From: Pararhodobacter aggregans
GTDB taxonomy: Bacteria; Pseudomonadota; Alphaproteobacteria; Rhodobacterales; Rhodobacteraceae
DNA length: 64,000 nt
Direction: 5' to 3'
Assembly: GCF_003075525.1 (NCBI RefSeq)
Contig: NZ_QDDR01000001.1
Coordinates: 434,001 to 498,000 of the forward strand
Shown here: positions 43,489-53,212 of the stretch, one piece after another
Layout: the number at the start of each line of letters is the position of its first letter
Numbering within the stretch: the stretch's first letter is position 1
The notes under the pieces: generated by a model
Databases searched by the model: none
The model's input: only the letters and a program-made list of their open reading frames with translations
Told to the model about the DNA's origin: nothing
Translations under genes and position numbers: made by a program

Positions 43489-44760
43489 TCAGCCCGCGAA
43501 GAAGCCGTAGAGCAGCACCGCGTTCAGCGACAGCACGACGCCCGCGCCGAGGATGGCCAGCCCCCGCACCAGCGGGCCGGTGACGTGCTCACCCATCAGC
43601 TCGGGCCGGGCGGTGAAGATCACCAGCGCCACCATCGGCACCGGCAGGGCGATCGACAGCACCACCTGGCTGAGGACCAGCGCCTCGGTCGGGTTCACGC
43701 CCATGGCGACGACCACGAAGGCCGGGGCCATGGTGACAAGCCGCCTGAGCCAGACCGGGATCCGGCGGCGCAGGAAGCCCTGCATGATCATCTGCCCGGC
43801 CATGGTGCCGACCACCGACGAGGAAATCCCCGAGGCGATCAGCGACACGAGGAACGCCCCGGCCGCGGCGGCGCCCAAGAGCGGGGTCAGCATGTGATAG
43901 GCGGTCTCGATCTCGGCCACCTCGGGATTGCCCTGGTGAAAGGCGGTGGCGGCCATGATGACCATTGCCATGTTTATCATCCCCGCCACGGCCAGCGCGA
44001 TCACCACCTCGCGGTTGGAATAGCGCAGGAGGCGGCGTTTGGCGACCGGATCGGGCGAGCCCGCGCGGTCCTGCGTCAGACCCGAATGCAGGTAGATGGC
44101 ATGCGGCATGACCGTGGCGCCGATGATGCCGACAGCGATGGTCAGCGCCGCCGCATCGGGCAGGGCGGGCGAGACCAGCCCCATCCCCGCCGCGCCCCAA
44201 TCGACCGGGGCGATCAGCATCTCGGCCAGATAGCTCAGGCCGATGATGCCGACGAAGGTGGCGATGACCAGTTCCATCGGCCGGAAGCCGCGCCCGCCCA
44301 GCAGCAGGATGGCATAGGTGATGACCGCGGTCGCGATCATCCCCTGCATCAGCGGCAGGCCGAAGAGCAGCGCAAGGCCGATGGCGCCGCCCAGGAATTC
44401 GGCAAGGTCGGTGGCCATGGCCGCGACCTCGCTCACCGCCCACATCACGCCGACCAGCGGCCGGGGGAAATGGTCGCGGCAGAGTTCGGCCAGGTTCTTG
44501 CCGGTGACGATGCCCAGCCGCGCCGACAGCGCCTGGAACAGCATGGCGATCCCGTTGGCCATCAGCACGACCCACAGCAGCGCATAGCCATAGCCCGCGC
44601 CCGCCTGAATGTTGGTCGCGTAATTGCCGGGGTCCATATAGGCGACCGAGGCGATGACGGCGGGGCCGAAAAAGGCCAGCGCCGGGCGCAGGCCCCGGCG
44701 GTTGCCGGCCAGGGTCTCGGCCATGGAGAGGCGGGTGCGGTCGCTGAGGCTGGTCTGCAT
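43489..44760 (-). CDS. mntH: Nramp-family divalent metal (Mn2+) transporter MntH
   Basis: A 423-residue proton-coupled Mn2+ importer with eleven membrane helices. Family motifs are clear: the unwound helix 1 metal site SVAYMDPGNYATNIQAG (about residues 37-53, DPGN), the helix 6 motif ATVMPHAIYLHSGL (about 209-222, MPH), and the TM8-9 helices ISSSVVGTMAGQMIMQGFL. It is expressed alone from a promoter covered by a perfect MntR palindrome, and divergent from mntR. Manganese repression is therefore the expected regulation. It is convergent with the amidohydrolase gene. Confidence 0.95.
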   Translation of the reverse strand: MQTSLSDRTRLSMAETLAGNRRGLRPALAFFGPAVIASVAYMDPGNYATNIQAGAGYGYALLWVVLMANGIAMLFQALSARLGIVTGKNLAELCRDHFPRPLVGVMWAVSEVAAMATDLAEFLGGAIGLALLFGLPLMQGMIATAVITYAILLLGGRGFRPMELVIATFVGIIGLSYLAEMLIAPVDWGAAGMGLVSPALPDAAALTIAVGIIGATVMPHAIYLHSGLTQDRAGSPDPVAKRRLLRYSNREVVIALAVAGMINMAMVIMAATAFHQGNPEVAEIETAYHMLTPLLGAAAAGAFLVSLIASGISSSVVGTMAGQMIMQGFLRRRIPVWLRRLVTMAPAFVVVAMGVNPTEALVLSQVVLSIALPVPMVALVIFTARPELMGEHVTGPLVRGLAILGAGVVLSLNAVLLYGFFAG

Positions 44761-44784
44761 CGGGGAACTCCGGCGGATGCGGCG

Positions 44785-46924
<2,140 letters not shown>

Positions 46925-46928
46925 CCCC

Positions 46929-47120
46929 TCACAGGATCCCCAGCCAGATCCCGCCGCCGAAAGCCGCGACGAGGATCACGAAGGCCAGCACCAGCACCAA
47001 GCCCTCGCGCCGTTTTCCGCCCGGCGCGACATAGGGCGGCGGGACGTAATTCGGATTGCGCCGCCACTGGCGTTCCTGAAAGCTCAGGTGGGTGTCGCGG
47101 TCGAGAGGGGGTTTGCTCAT
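46929..47120 (-). CDS. Small membrane protein, unknown
   Basis: A 63-residue protein, MSKPPLDRDTHLSFQERQWR then RNPNYVPPPYVAPGGKRREG, ending in one membrane helix LVLVLAFVILVAAFGGGIWLGIL. GGAGG stands 6 bases before the ATG at 47120. The polar N-terminus with NPNYVPPPY is Pro/Tyr-rich and probably cytoplasmic. It is convergent with guaB (gap of 4 bases) and divergent from the DUF4389 gene. It has no recognised domain. Confidence 0.6.
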   Translation of the reverse strand: MSKPPLDRDTHLSFQERQWRRNPNYVPPPYVAPGGKRREGLVLVLAFVILVAAFGGGIWLGIL

Positions 47121-47235
47121 CAGAAGCCTCCGGTCGCCGCAGGGTAGGCGAACCCCGCCCGGCAATGCAAGCGCCGGGCTTGCCGGTGGCGCCGCATTGC
47201 GCCACTCTGGCGGCATTCCACAGAAGGGCCCCGAC

Positions 47236-47550
47236 ATGGCAGAGCGCGCGCGCCAGCATCCGCATCTTGACGACGACAAGGCCGAGCCGCCGGTCGAGGA
47301 AAGCTATCGTCAGCTGATCCCGCGGATTCTGTGGATCGTGGTCATCACCATGCTGATCAGCGTCGCGCAATCGCTGCTCTTTGCCGTGGCAGTGCTGCAG
47401 GTGGTAATCATGATCGCCAACAAGGGCCGCCCGAACGAGGAACTGGGCGATTTCGGCGCCATGGTCGGCGCCTGGGTGGCCAAGGCCGCGCGCTATCAAT
47501 CGGCGGCGAGCGAGCAGAAGCCCTGGCCATGGACGCCGATGGGGTCCTGA
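47236..47550 (+). CDS. DUF4389-type membrane protein
   Basis: A 104-residue protein with a conserved pair of hydrophobic segments (LIPRILWIVVITMLISVAQS and LLFAVAVLQVVIMIANKG, about 27-65) and the start EESYRQLIPRIL, typical of DUF4389 proteins. The C-terminal end is polar (AKAARYQSAASEQKPWPWTPM). Function unknown. ATG at 47236 is the only one before the conserved part. It is convergent with the DUF3237 gene, with 4 bases between the stops. Confidence 0.75.
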   Translation: MAERARQHPHLDDDKAEPPVEESYRQLIPRILWIVVITMLISVAQSLLFAVAVLQVVIMIANKGRPNEELGDFGAMVGAWVAKAARYQSAASEQKPWPWTPMGS

Positions 47551-47554
47551 GGGC

Positions 47555-48046
47555 TCACGCCCCGGAAGACGCGACCGGGTGCTCCTCGACCAGCCAGACA
47601 CGGATCACCACCGCCGCGCGCTCGGGCCGCGCGCTGGCCATGGTGCCGACGAAGACCCGCCGGTTCAGCCAGCCCCAGCGGCCTTCGGGCGCAATGACCT
47701 GCACCCTGCCGATGGCATAGCGCGGCCCGGCAACGCTTTCGTCGATGATTACCCGGTTGCGGATCGTCAGGATCGCGCCGTCCGCCACCTGCATCTCATA
47801 GAGCGCATCGAGTTCGCGCGCGCCGTCCGGCCGCACCTGCTGGCGGTCGGCGCCGCCGGGCAGGACCGTGCCGGAGAGCGCCTCGAAGCCCGGAGCGCCG
47901 CGGAACCGGCCGCCGGTGATCGGGATGATGCCGCGCGGGCCCAGCGGGCCGATGCCCAGATCGGTCCGGTCCTGCAGATCGACCAGCGCCTCCCACAGCA
48001 GGCGGGTTTGCGGCACGGGGGCGGGCAGGCGGTCGAGGATATCCAT
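47555..48046 (-). CDS. DUF3237-family protein
   Basis: A 163-residue protein of the UPF0311/DUF3237 family, which is a lipocalin-like beta-barrel of unknown function. GIGPLGPRGIIPITGGRFRG (about residues 30-49), GTVLPGGADRQQVRPDGARE then LDALYEMQVADGAIL, and NRVIIDES are recognisable. Two ATGs lie 6 bases apart (48052 and 48046); the second is used. It is downstream of purS on the same strand but separated from it by a hairpin terminator. Confidence 0.75.
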   Translation of the reverse strand: MDILDRLPAPVPQTRLLWEALVDLQDRTDLGIGPLGPRGIIPITGGRFRGAPGFEALSGTVLPGGADRQQVRPDGARELDALYEMQVADGAILTIRNRVIIDESVAGPRYAIGRVQVIAPEGRWGWLNRRVFVGTMASARPERAAVVIRVWLVEEHPVASSGA

Positions 48047-48063
48047 GGGCATTTCCGGGTATG

Positions 48064-48086
48064 AAAAGGGGGGCGCTGGGCCCCCC
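48064..48086 (-). terminator. Terminator of the purC-purS transcript
   Basis: On the minus strand GGGGGGC (48086-48080) and GCCCCCC (48074-48068) with a 5-base loop, then TTTT (48067-48064). It begins 25 bases after the purS stop, and so separates purS from the DUF3237 gene. Confidence 0.7.
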
Positions 48087-48110
48087 GGTTCCGGTCCTTG
48101 CGGCGGCTGG

Positions 48111-48350
48111 TCAGACCAGCTCGACCTCGTAGCGTTCGATCACCGTGTTGGCGAGCAGCTTCTCGCACATCGCCTTGACCGCGGTCTCGGCCTTGGCGCG
48201 GTCGGTCTCGGCCAGATCCAGCTCGATGACCTTGCCCTGCCGCACCGCTTCGACCCCGTCGAAGCCGAGCGCGCCCAGAGCGTGGCGCACGGCCTCGCCT
48301 TGCGGGTCCAGCACCCCGGTTTTCAGCATCACATGCACGCGCGCTTTCAT
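48111..48350 (-). CDS. purS: Phosphoribosylformylglycinamidine synthase subunit PurS
   Basis: A 79-residue protein, the small subunit of the three-part FGAM synthase (PurL, PurQ, PurS). MKARVHVMLKTGVLDPQGEA at the N-terminus, then VRHALGALGFDGVEAVRQGK and IELDL, is the PurS signature. It follows purC by 11 bases on the minus strand, a common order. purQ, which usually follows purS, is not in the next position; the transcript appears to end at the terminator at 48064. Confidence 0.95.
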   Translation of the reverse strand: MKARVHVMLKTGVLDPQGEAVRHALGALGFDGVEAVRQGKVIELDLAETDRAKAETAVKAMCEKLLANTVIERYEVELV

Positions 48351-48361
48351 CGGCAGGTCCT

Positions 48362-49123
48362 TCAGTTCATCAGCTTCGGCTTGGTGATGGGCGCCACGTT
48401 GGTCGGCATGACCCCCAGACGGCGCGCCACCTCGGTATAGGCTTCGCTCAGATCGCCCAGATCGCGGCGGAAGACGTCCTTGTCCAGCTTCTGGCCGGTC
48501 TTGGCGTCCCACAGGCGGCAGCTGTCGGGGCTGATCTCGTCGGCGACGACGAGGCGCATGAAATCGCCATCATAGATGCGGCCGATCTCGATCTTGAAAT
48601 CCACCAGCTTGATGCTGACGCCCATCATCACGCCCGACAGGAAGTCGTTGACCCTGAGCGCCAGCGCCACGATGTCGTCCAGATCCTGATGCGTGGCCCA
48701 GCCGAAGGCGAGGATGTGTTCCTCGCTGACCATCGGGTCGTGCAGCGCGTCGTTCTTGTAGTAGAATTCGACGATCGGGCGGGGCAGGGGCGTGCCCTCC
48801 TCGATGCCCAGCCGCTTGGAAATCGAGCCGGCGGCGATGTTGCGCACCACGACTTCCAGCGGGATGATCTCGACCGCGCGGATCAGCTGCTCGCGCATGT
48901 TGATGCGGCGGATGAAATGGGTCGGCACGCCGATGTCGTTGAGGCCGGTCATGAAATATTCAGACAGGCGGTTGTTCAGGACGCCCTTGCCCTCGATCTG
49001 CGCCTTCTTGGCGCCGTCCCCGGCCGAGGTGTCGTCCTTGAAGTACTGAACAAAGGTTCCGGGCTCGGGGCCTTCGTAGAGGATCTTGGCCTTGCCCTCG
49101 TAAACCTTGGTGCGTCTTGCCAT
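48362..49123 (-). CDS. purC: Phosphoribosylaminoimidazole-succinocarboxamide synthase (SAICAR synthetase)
   Basis: A 253-residue enzyme joining CAIR and aspartate in purine synthesis. The ATP-binding start [20 protein letters not shown] (with YEGKAK), [13 protein letters not shown] (about 29-41), [20 protein letters not shown] (about 98-117) and [10 protein letters not shown] are characteristic. [16 protein letters not shown] (about 199-214) binds the substrate. It is the first gene of a two-gene operon with purS. The 220-base gap to its right (49124-49343) holds its promoter and that of the ATPase zeta gene. Confidence 0.97.
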   Translation of the reverse strand: MARRTKVYEGKAKILYEGPEPGTFVQYFKDDTSAGDGAKKAQIEGKGVLNNRLSEYFMTGLNDIGVPTHFIRRINMREQLIRAVEIIPLEVVVRNIAAGSISKRLGIEEGTPLPRPIVEFYYKNDALHDPMVSEEHILAFGWATHQDLDDIVALALRVNDFLSGVMMGVSIKLVDFKIEIGRIYDGDFMRLVVADEISPDSCRLWDAKTGQKLDKDVFRRDLGDLSEAYTEVARRLGVMPTNVAPITKPKLMN

Positions 49124-49269
49124 GTCAGATGATTCCCCGGGAGGCCCGCGGCAGGGGCGCAGGCGGCTGAAGTCAGGGTGCCTATACGCCATGCAGACCC
49201 GCCCCGCAAGCGCAGCGCCCGGCGACGGCGCGCCGCAGGCGGCAGGGGCGTTCCCGGTGCAAACAAGGC

Positions 49270-49299
49270 TTGCAGGCTGGGCCGTCTCCCCCCATATCT
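49270..49299 (+). promoter_or_regulatory. Candidate promoter of the zeta subunit gene
   Basis: CTTGCA at 49270-49275, 18 bases, CATATC at 49294-49299, 45 bases before the start codon. It is the same CTTGCA form as the SRP RNA promoter. Confidence 0.45.
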
Positions 49300-49343
49300 G
49301 AGGCGGAAACGACCCCGCGTCCGGTTTAAAGAGAGGCCCGCCC

Positions 49344-49658
49344 ATGACCACCTTCGATGATCGCGAAAACGCCTTCGAATCCAAATATGCCCATGACGCC
49401 GAGATGGCCTTCAAGGCCGCGGCGCGGCGCAACAAGGCGCTGGGCGCCTGGGCGGCGGGTCTTCTGGGCCTGACGGGTGATGCGGTCGGCGCCTATCAGA
49501 TGGAAGTCATCACCGCCGATTTCGAGGAAGAAGGCGACGAGGACGTGCTGCGCAAGCTGGTCAAGGATCTGCAGGGCAAGGCGACCGAGGCCGAGATCCG
49601 CGCGCAGATGCTCGCCATCATGCGCGACGTGAAAGCCAAGATGGTGTCCGAGGGCTGA
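49344..49658 (+). CDS. F1-ATPase inhibitor subunit zeta (DUF1476)
   Basis: A 104-residue DUF1476 protein. In Paracoccus denitrificans this protein was identified as the zeta subunit, which blocks ATP hydrolysis by F1 while allowing synthesis, taking the role of mitochondrial IF1. The N-terminal inhibitory segment is [20 protein letters not shown] (about 1-20). The rest is a four-helix bundle ([20 protein letters not shown] then [34 protein letters not shown]). Its target complex, atpG-atpD-atpC, lies at the left end of this window, so inhibitor and target are unlinked operons. Confidence 0.93.
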   Translation: MTTFDDRENAFESKYAHDAEMAFKAAARRNKALGAWAAGLLGLTGDAVGAYQMEVITADFEEEGDEDVLRKLVKDLQGKATEAEIRAQMLAIMRDVKAKMVSEG

Positions 49659-49731
49659 ACCGGCCTCATGATCGTCATGCGCAGGGTGCATTTGCGCTGC
49701 GCCCGGCGATATGCGACAAGCCAGAAGATTG

Positions 49732-49757
49732 ACGCGCCGCGCACCGCGGCGCGTTTT
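49732..49757 (+). terminator. Hairpin with T-run just before the BHMT gene (terminator or attenuator)
   Basis: Perfect 10-bp stem ACGCGCCGCG-CAC-CGCGGCGCGT followed by TTT, ending 17 bases before the ATG at 49775. It could terminate the zeta gene (stop 74 bases upstream) or act as an attenuator for the methyltransferase gene, since it lies in that leader. Confidence 0.6.
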
Positions 49758-49774
49758 GCATTGCCGAGGTAGAG

Positions 49775-50815
49775 ATGTCCGTTTCCCGCGATCCCCTGTC
49801 CGTCCTGCTGGCCGAACGCGGTTTCCTGTTGGCCGATGGCGCCACGGGGACCAATCTGTTCAACATGGGCCTCAGTTCTGGCGAGGCGCCGGAATTCTGG
49901 AACACCGAATACCCCGAGCGGATCCACGCGCTCTATGCCTCGGCGGTCGAGGCCGGGTCGGACCTGTTCCTGACCAACACCTTCGGCGGCAACGCCAGCC
50001 GCCTGAAACTGCACGAGGCGCAGGGCCGGGTGCGCGAGCTGAACCGCATCGGGGCCGAGATCGGGAGCGAGGTCGCCGACAAGGCGGGGCGGAAGGTGCT
50101 GGTCGCGGGCTCGATGGGCCCCACGGGCGAGATCTTCGCGCCGATGGGCACGCTGACCCATGAGGTCGCGGTCGAGATGTTCCACGAACAGGCCGAGGGT
50201 CTGAAGGAAGGCGGCGCCGATGTCCTCTGGGTCGAGACGATCTCGGCGCCCGAGGAATACAAGGCCGCGGCCGAGGGCTGCTTCCTGGCGGGCATGCCCT
50301 TTGTCGGGACCATGAGCTTCGATACCGCCGGGCGCACCATGATGGGCGTGACCTCGGCCGATTTCGTCAAGCTGGTGGGCAAGCTGGCGCATCCGCCGGT
50401 GGGTTTTGGCGCCAATTGCGGCACCGGGGCCTCGGACCTGATGCGCACCGTCCTCGGCTTCGCCGCGCAGGGGCCGGAACTGCCGATCATCGCCAAGGGC
50501 AATGCCGGCATCCCGAAATACGTCGACGGCGCGATCAAATATGACGGCACGCCCGATCTGATGGCCGATTACGCGGTGCTGGCGCGGGATGCGGGCGCCT
50601 CGATCATCGGCGGCTGCTGCGGCACGATGCCCGAGCACCTGCGCGCCATGCGCGAGGCACTGGACACCCGCCCGCGCGGCGAGCGTCCGACGCTGGAGCA
50701 GATCACCGCCGCGCTGGGTCCGTTCAGCTCGGCCTCGGACGGGACCGAGGCGCCGGGCTGCGGCGATCCCTCGCATAACCACGGCCGCGAACGCCGCGGG
50801 CGCCGCCGGAGCTGA
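49775..50815 (+). CDS. bmt: Betaine-homocysteine S-methyltransferase
   Basis: A 346-residue cobalamin-independent methyltransferase, moving a methyl group from betaine to homocysteine to give methionine and dimethylglycine. The barrel with LLADGATGTNLFNMG (about 18-32), TNTFGGNASRLKLH (about 68-81) and GPTGEIFAPMG is that of the BHMT/MetH-N family. Zinc Cys are in GFGANCGTGASDL (about 211-223) and GGCCGTMPEHLRAM (about 288-301). The C-terminal 30 residues are polar and not conserved. GAGGT stands 6 bases before the ATG. A hairpin with a T-run lies in its leader. Confidence 0.88.
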   Translation: MSVSRDPLSVLLAERGFLLADGATGTNLFNMGLSSGEAPEFWNTEYPERIHALYASAVEAGSDLFLTNTFGGNASRLKLHEAQGRVRELNRIGAEIGSEVADKAGRKVLVAGSMGPTGEIFAPMGTLTHEVAVEMFHEQAEGLKEGGADVLWVETISAPEEYKAAAEGCFLAGMPFVGTMSFDTAGRTMMGVTSADFVKLVGKLAHPPVGFGANCGTGASDLMRTVLGFAAQGPELPIIAKGNAGIPKYVDGAIKYDGTPDLMADYAVLARDAGASIIGGCCGTMPEHLRAMREALDTRPRGERPTLEQITAALGPFSSASDGTEAPGCGDPSHNHGRERRGRRRS

Positions 50816-50819
50816 GGCC

Positions 50820-51191
50820 TCAGACCTCTTCGACCAGCCGCTGAATGAGCCCGTCAGGGCGCAGCCGGAACGAGACGGCGCCCCGGCTGCGCCGCTCGAT
50901 CCCGGGGCCGGGATGCTCGACCACGGCGATCTCGACCAGCGTCGTCTCCCCGGCGCTGCGGATCTCGCGCAATTCCCAGCCGCGGCGGGTGGGCGCCTGC
51001 ATCTCGTGCCCGATCAGCGCCGCCACGGCGGACAGGCCGCGGGCCTCGGCGGTGACCTGGCCATCGTCGATGCGGGTCAGGTGGATGTCGGGCGCAAGGC
51101 AGGCCAGCATCGCCGCCACGTCGCCCCGATGCATCGCCCCGACGAAGGTGCCGATCAGCGGCGGCAGTTCCGGGGTGGGCGTGTCGGGCAT
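50820..51191 (-). CDS. SnoaL/NTF2-like small protein
   Basis: A 123-residue protein with a probable nuclear-transport-factor-2/SnoaL fold: IGTFVGAMHRGDVAAMLACL (about 13-32) then APDIHLTRIDDGQ, GLSAVAALIGHEMQ (about 52-65), and the strand EIAVVEHPGPGIERRSRGAV then SFRLRPDGLI (about 86-115). Such proteins are polyketide cyclase-like or hydrolases or simply ligand-binding. No catalytic Asp/His pair is certain. It is convergent with bmt, with 4 bases between the stops. Confidence 0.65.
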   Translation of the reverse strand: MPDTPTPELPPLIGTFVGAMHRGDVAAMLACLAPDIHLTRIDDGQVTAEARGLSAVAALIGHEMQAPTRRGWELREIRSAGETTLVEIAVVEHPGPGIERRSRGAVSFRLRPDGLIQRLVEEV

Positions 51192-51262
51192 CGGCGGCTC
51201 CTTGCGGGTCGGGATTCAGTCTAGCGTGGCCGGGCGTCCTGTCCAACGCGCAAGGCCCCGCG

Positions 51263-51292
51263 CTTGCACGCCGGGGTCGCGGCGACTACATC
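51263..51292 (+). promoter_or_regulatory. Candidate pepF promoter
   Basis: CTTGCA at 51263-51268, 18 bases, TACATC at 51287-51292, 28 bases before the pepF ATG. Confidence 0.5.
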
Positions 51293-51319
51293 TTGGCCAA
51301 CCCAAAGAGAAGGTGACCC

Positions 51320-53155
51320 ATGTTCCGACTGCCCGCGCTGACCGAACTCCGCCGTTTCGATGCCGATCTGTCGGGAAAGGCGCTGGGAAAGCTGCCGGAA
51401 TGGGACCTGACCGACCTTTATCCCGCGCCCGATGCGCCCGAGGTTGCCCGCGATTTCGACTGGCTGGACAAGGCCTGCGCCGATTTCGCCGCGACCTATG
51501 ATGGCAAGCTGGCGGGGCTCGACGCCGCCGCGCTGCTCACATGCATCGAGGATTATGAGGCGATCGACATCACCGCCGGGCGGCTGATGAGCTACGCGGG
51601 TCTGCGCTATTACCAGATGACCACCGACAGCGAGCGCGCCAAGTTCATGGCCGATGCGCAGGACCGGGTGACGGTGGCGACCACGCCGCTGGTCTTTTTC
51701 TCGCTGGAACTCAACCGGCTGGACGACAGCCGGATGGAGGCGCTCCTCTCGGCCAACGAGGGGCTGAACCGCTACCGCCCGGTGATCGAGCGGATGCGCG
51801 CCATGCGCCCGCACCAGCTGTCCGACGAGCTGGAGAAATTCCTGCACGACCAGTCGACGGTCGGCGCCGCCGCCTGGAACCGTCTGTTCGACGAGACGAT
51901 GGCGAGCCTGTCATTCGAGGTGGAGGGCGAGGAAGAGCCGCTGCCGCTGGAGGCCACGCTGAACCTGCTGACCGACCCGGCGCGCGCCAAGCGCGAGGCC
52001 GCGGCGCGGGCGCTGGCGGGCGTTTTCGAGAAGAACATCCGCCTCTTTGCCCGGGTCCACAACACGCTGGCCAAGGAAAAGGAAATCTCCGACCGCTGGC
52101 GCAAGATGCCGACGCCGCAGACCGGGCGGCACCTGTCCAACCATGTGGAACCCGAGGTGGTCGAGGCGCTGCGCGACGCGGTGGTCGCGGCCTATCCGCG
52201 CCTCTCGCACCGCTATTACGCGCTGAAGGCCAAATGGCTGGGGCTCGAGCGGCTGGAGATCTGGGACCGCAACGCGCCCCTGCCGATGGAGAGCCCGCGC
52301 CTGATCGGCTGGGACGAGGCGAAATCCATGGTGATGGAGGCTTACGGCGCCTTCGATCCGCGCATGGCCGAGCTGGCCGAACCCTTCTTCGACAAGGGCT
52401 GGATCGACGCGGGCGTGAAGATGGGCAAAGCCCCGGGGGCCTTTGCCCATCCTACGGTCACCACCGTCCACCCCTATGTGATGCTCAACTACCTCGGCAA
52501 ACCGCGCGACGTGATGACGCTGGCGCATGAGCTGGGCCACGGCGTCCACCAGCGGCTGGCGGCGGGGCAGGGGGAATTGCTGTCCTCGACCCCCCTCACG
52601 CTGGCCGAAACCGCGTCCGTCTTCGGTGAGATGCTGACCTTCCAGAAGTTGCTGGCGGGGGCCAAGACCAAGGCCGAGCGCAAGACGCTGCTGGCCGGCA
52701 AGGTCGAGGACATGATTAACACCGTGGTCCGCCAGATCGCGTTCTACGATTTCGAGTGCAAGCTGCACGCGGCGCGACGCGAGGGGGAACTGACCCCGGA
52801 CGATATCAACGTGCTCTGGATGTCGGTGCAGGCCGAAAGCCTGGGCCCGGTGTTCCGCTTCATGGACGGATACGAGACCTTCTGGTCCTATATCCCGCAT
52901 TTCGTCCACTCGCCCTTCTACGTCTATGCCTATGCCTTCGGGGATGGCCTCGTGAACGCGCTCTATGCCGCCTATCGCGACGCGCCCGAAGGGTTCCAGG
53001 ACAAGTATCTGGACATGCTGAAGGCGGGCGGCTCGATGCACCACAAGGAGCTGCTGGCGCCCTTCGGCCTTGATGCCTCGGACCCGGCGTTCTGGGACAA
53101 GGGTCTGAGCATGATCTCGGGCTTCATCGACGAGCTGGAGGCGATGGAGGACTGA
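51320..53155 (+). CDS. pepF: M3-family oligoendopeptidase PepF
   Basis: A 611-residue zinc endopeptidase that cuts oligopeptides in the cytoplasm. The zinc motif is MTLAHELGHGVHQRL (HExxH, about residues 399-413), with the third ligand in SSTPLTLAETASVFGEMLTF (about 417-436). The N-terminal two thirds are helical (WDLTDLYPAPDAPEVARDFDW is the usual PepF beginning). MFHSPF-like HSPFYVYAYAFGDGLVNALY closes the active site. AGAGAAGG stands before the ATG at 51320. It ends at a bidirectional terminator facing the SulP gene. Confidence 0.95.
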   Translation: MFRLPALTELRRFDADLSGKALGKLPEWDLTDLYPAPDAPEVARDFDWLDKACADFAATYDGKLAGLDAAALLTCIEDYEAIDITAGRLMSYAGLRYYQMTTDSERAKFMADAQDRVTVATTPLVFFSLELNRLDDSRMEALLSANEGLNRYRPVIERMRAMRPHQLSDELEKFLHDQSTVGAAAWNRLFDETMASLSFEVEGEEEPLPLEATLNLLTDPARAKREAAARALAGVFEKNIRLFARVHNTLAKEKEISDRWRKMPTPQTGRHLSNHVEPEVVEALRDAVVAAYPRLSHRYYALKAKWLGLERLEIWDRNAPLPMESPRLIGWDEAKSMVMEAYGAFDPRMAELAEPFFDKGWIDAGVKMGKAPGAFAHPTVTTVHPYVMLNYLGKPRDVMTLAHELGHGVHQRLAAGQGELLSSTPLTLAETASVFGEMLTFQKLLAGAKTKAERKTLLAGKVEDMINTVVRQIAFYDFECKLHAARREGELTPDDINVLWMSVQAESLGPVFRFMDGYETFWSYIPHFVHSPFYVYAYAFGDGLVNALYAAYRDAPEGFQDKYLDMLKAGGSMHHKELLAPFGLDASDPAFWDKGLSMISGFIDELEAMED

Positions 53156-53178
53156 GCCTCTCGGCCTCGCGCGTCCGA

Positions 53179-53210
53179 GAAACGGCCCCCGATCCGGGGG
53201 CCGTTTCGCG
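53179..53210. terminator. Bidirectional terminator, pepF / SulP gene
   Basis: Perfect 13-bp stem GAAACGGCCCCCG (53179-53191), loop ATC, CGGGGGCCGTTTC (53195-53207), between convergent genes. Confidence 0.85.
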
Positions 53211-53212
53211 TT

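Noticed and set aside
49659-49774. SAM or SAH riboswitch before the methionine-synthesis gene bmt
   Set aside because: I looked for the SAM-II and SAH-type conserved blocks and did not find them; only a simple hairpin is supported.
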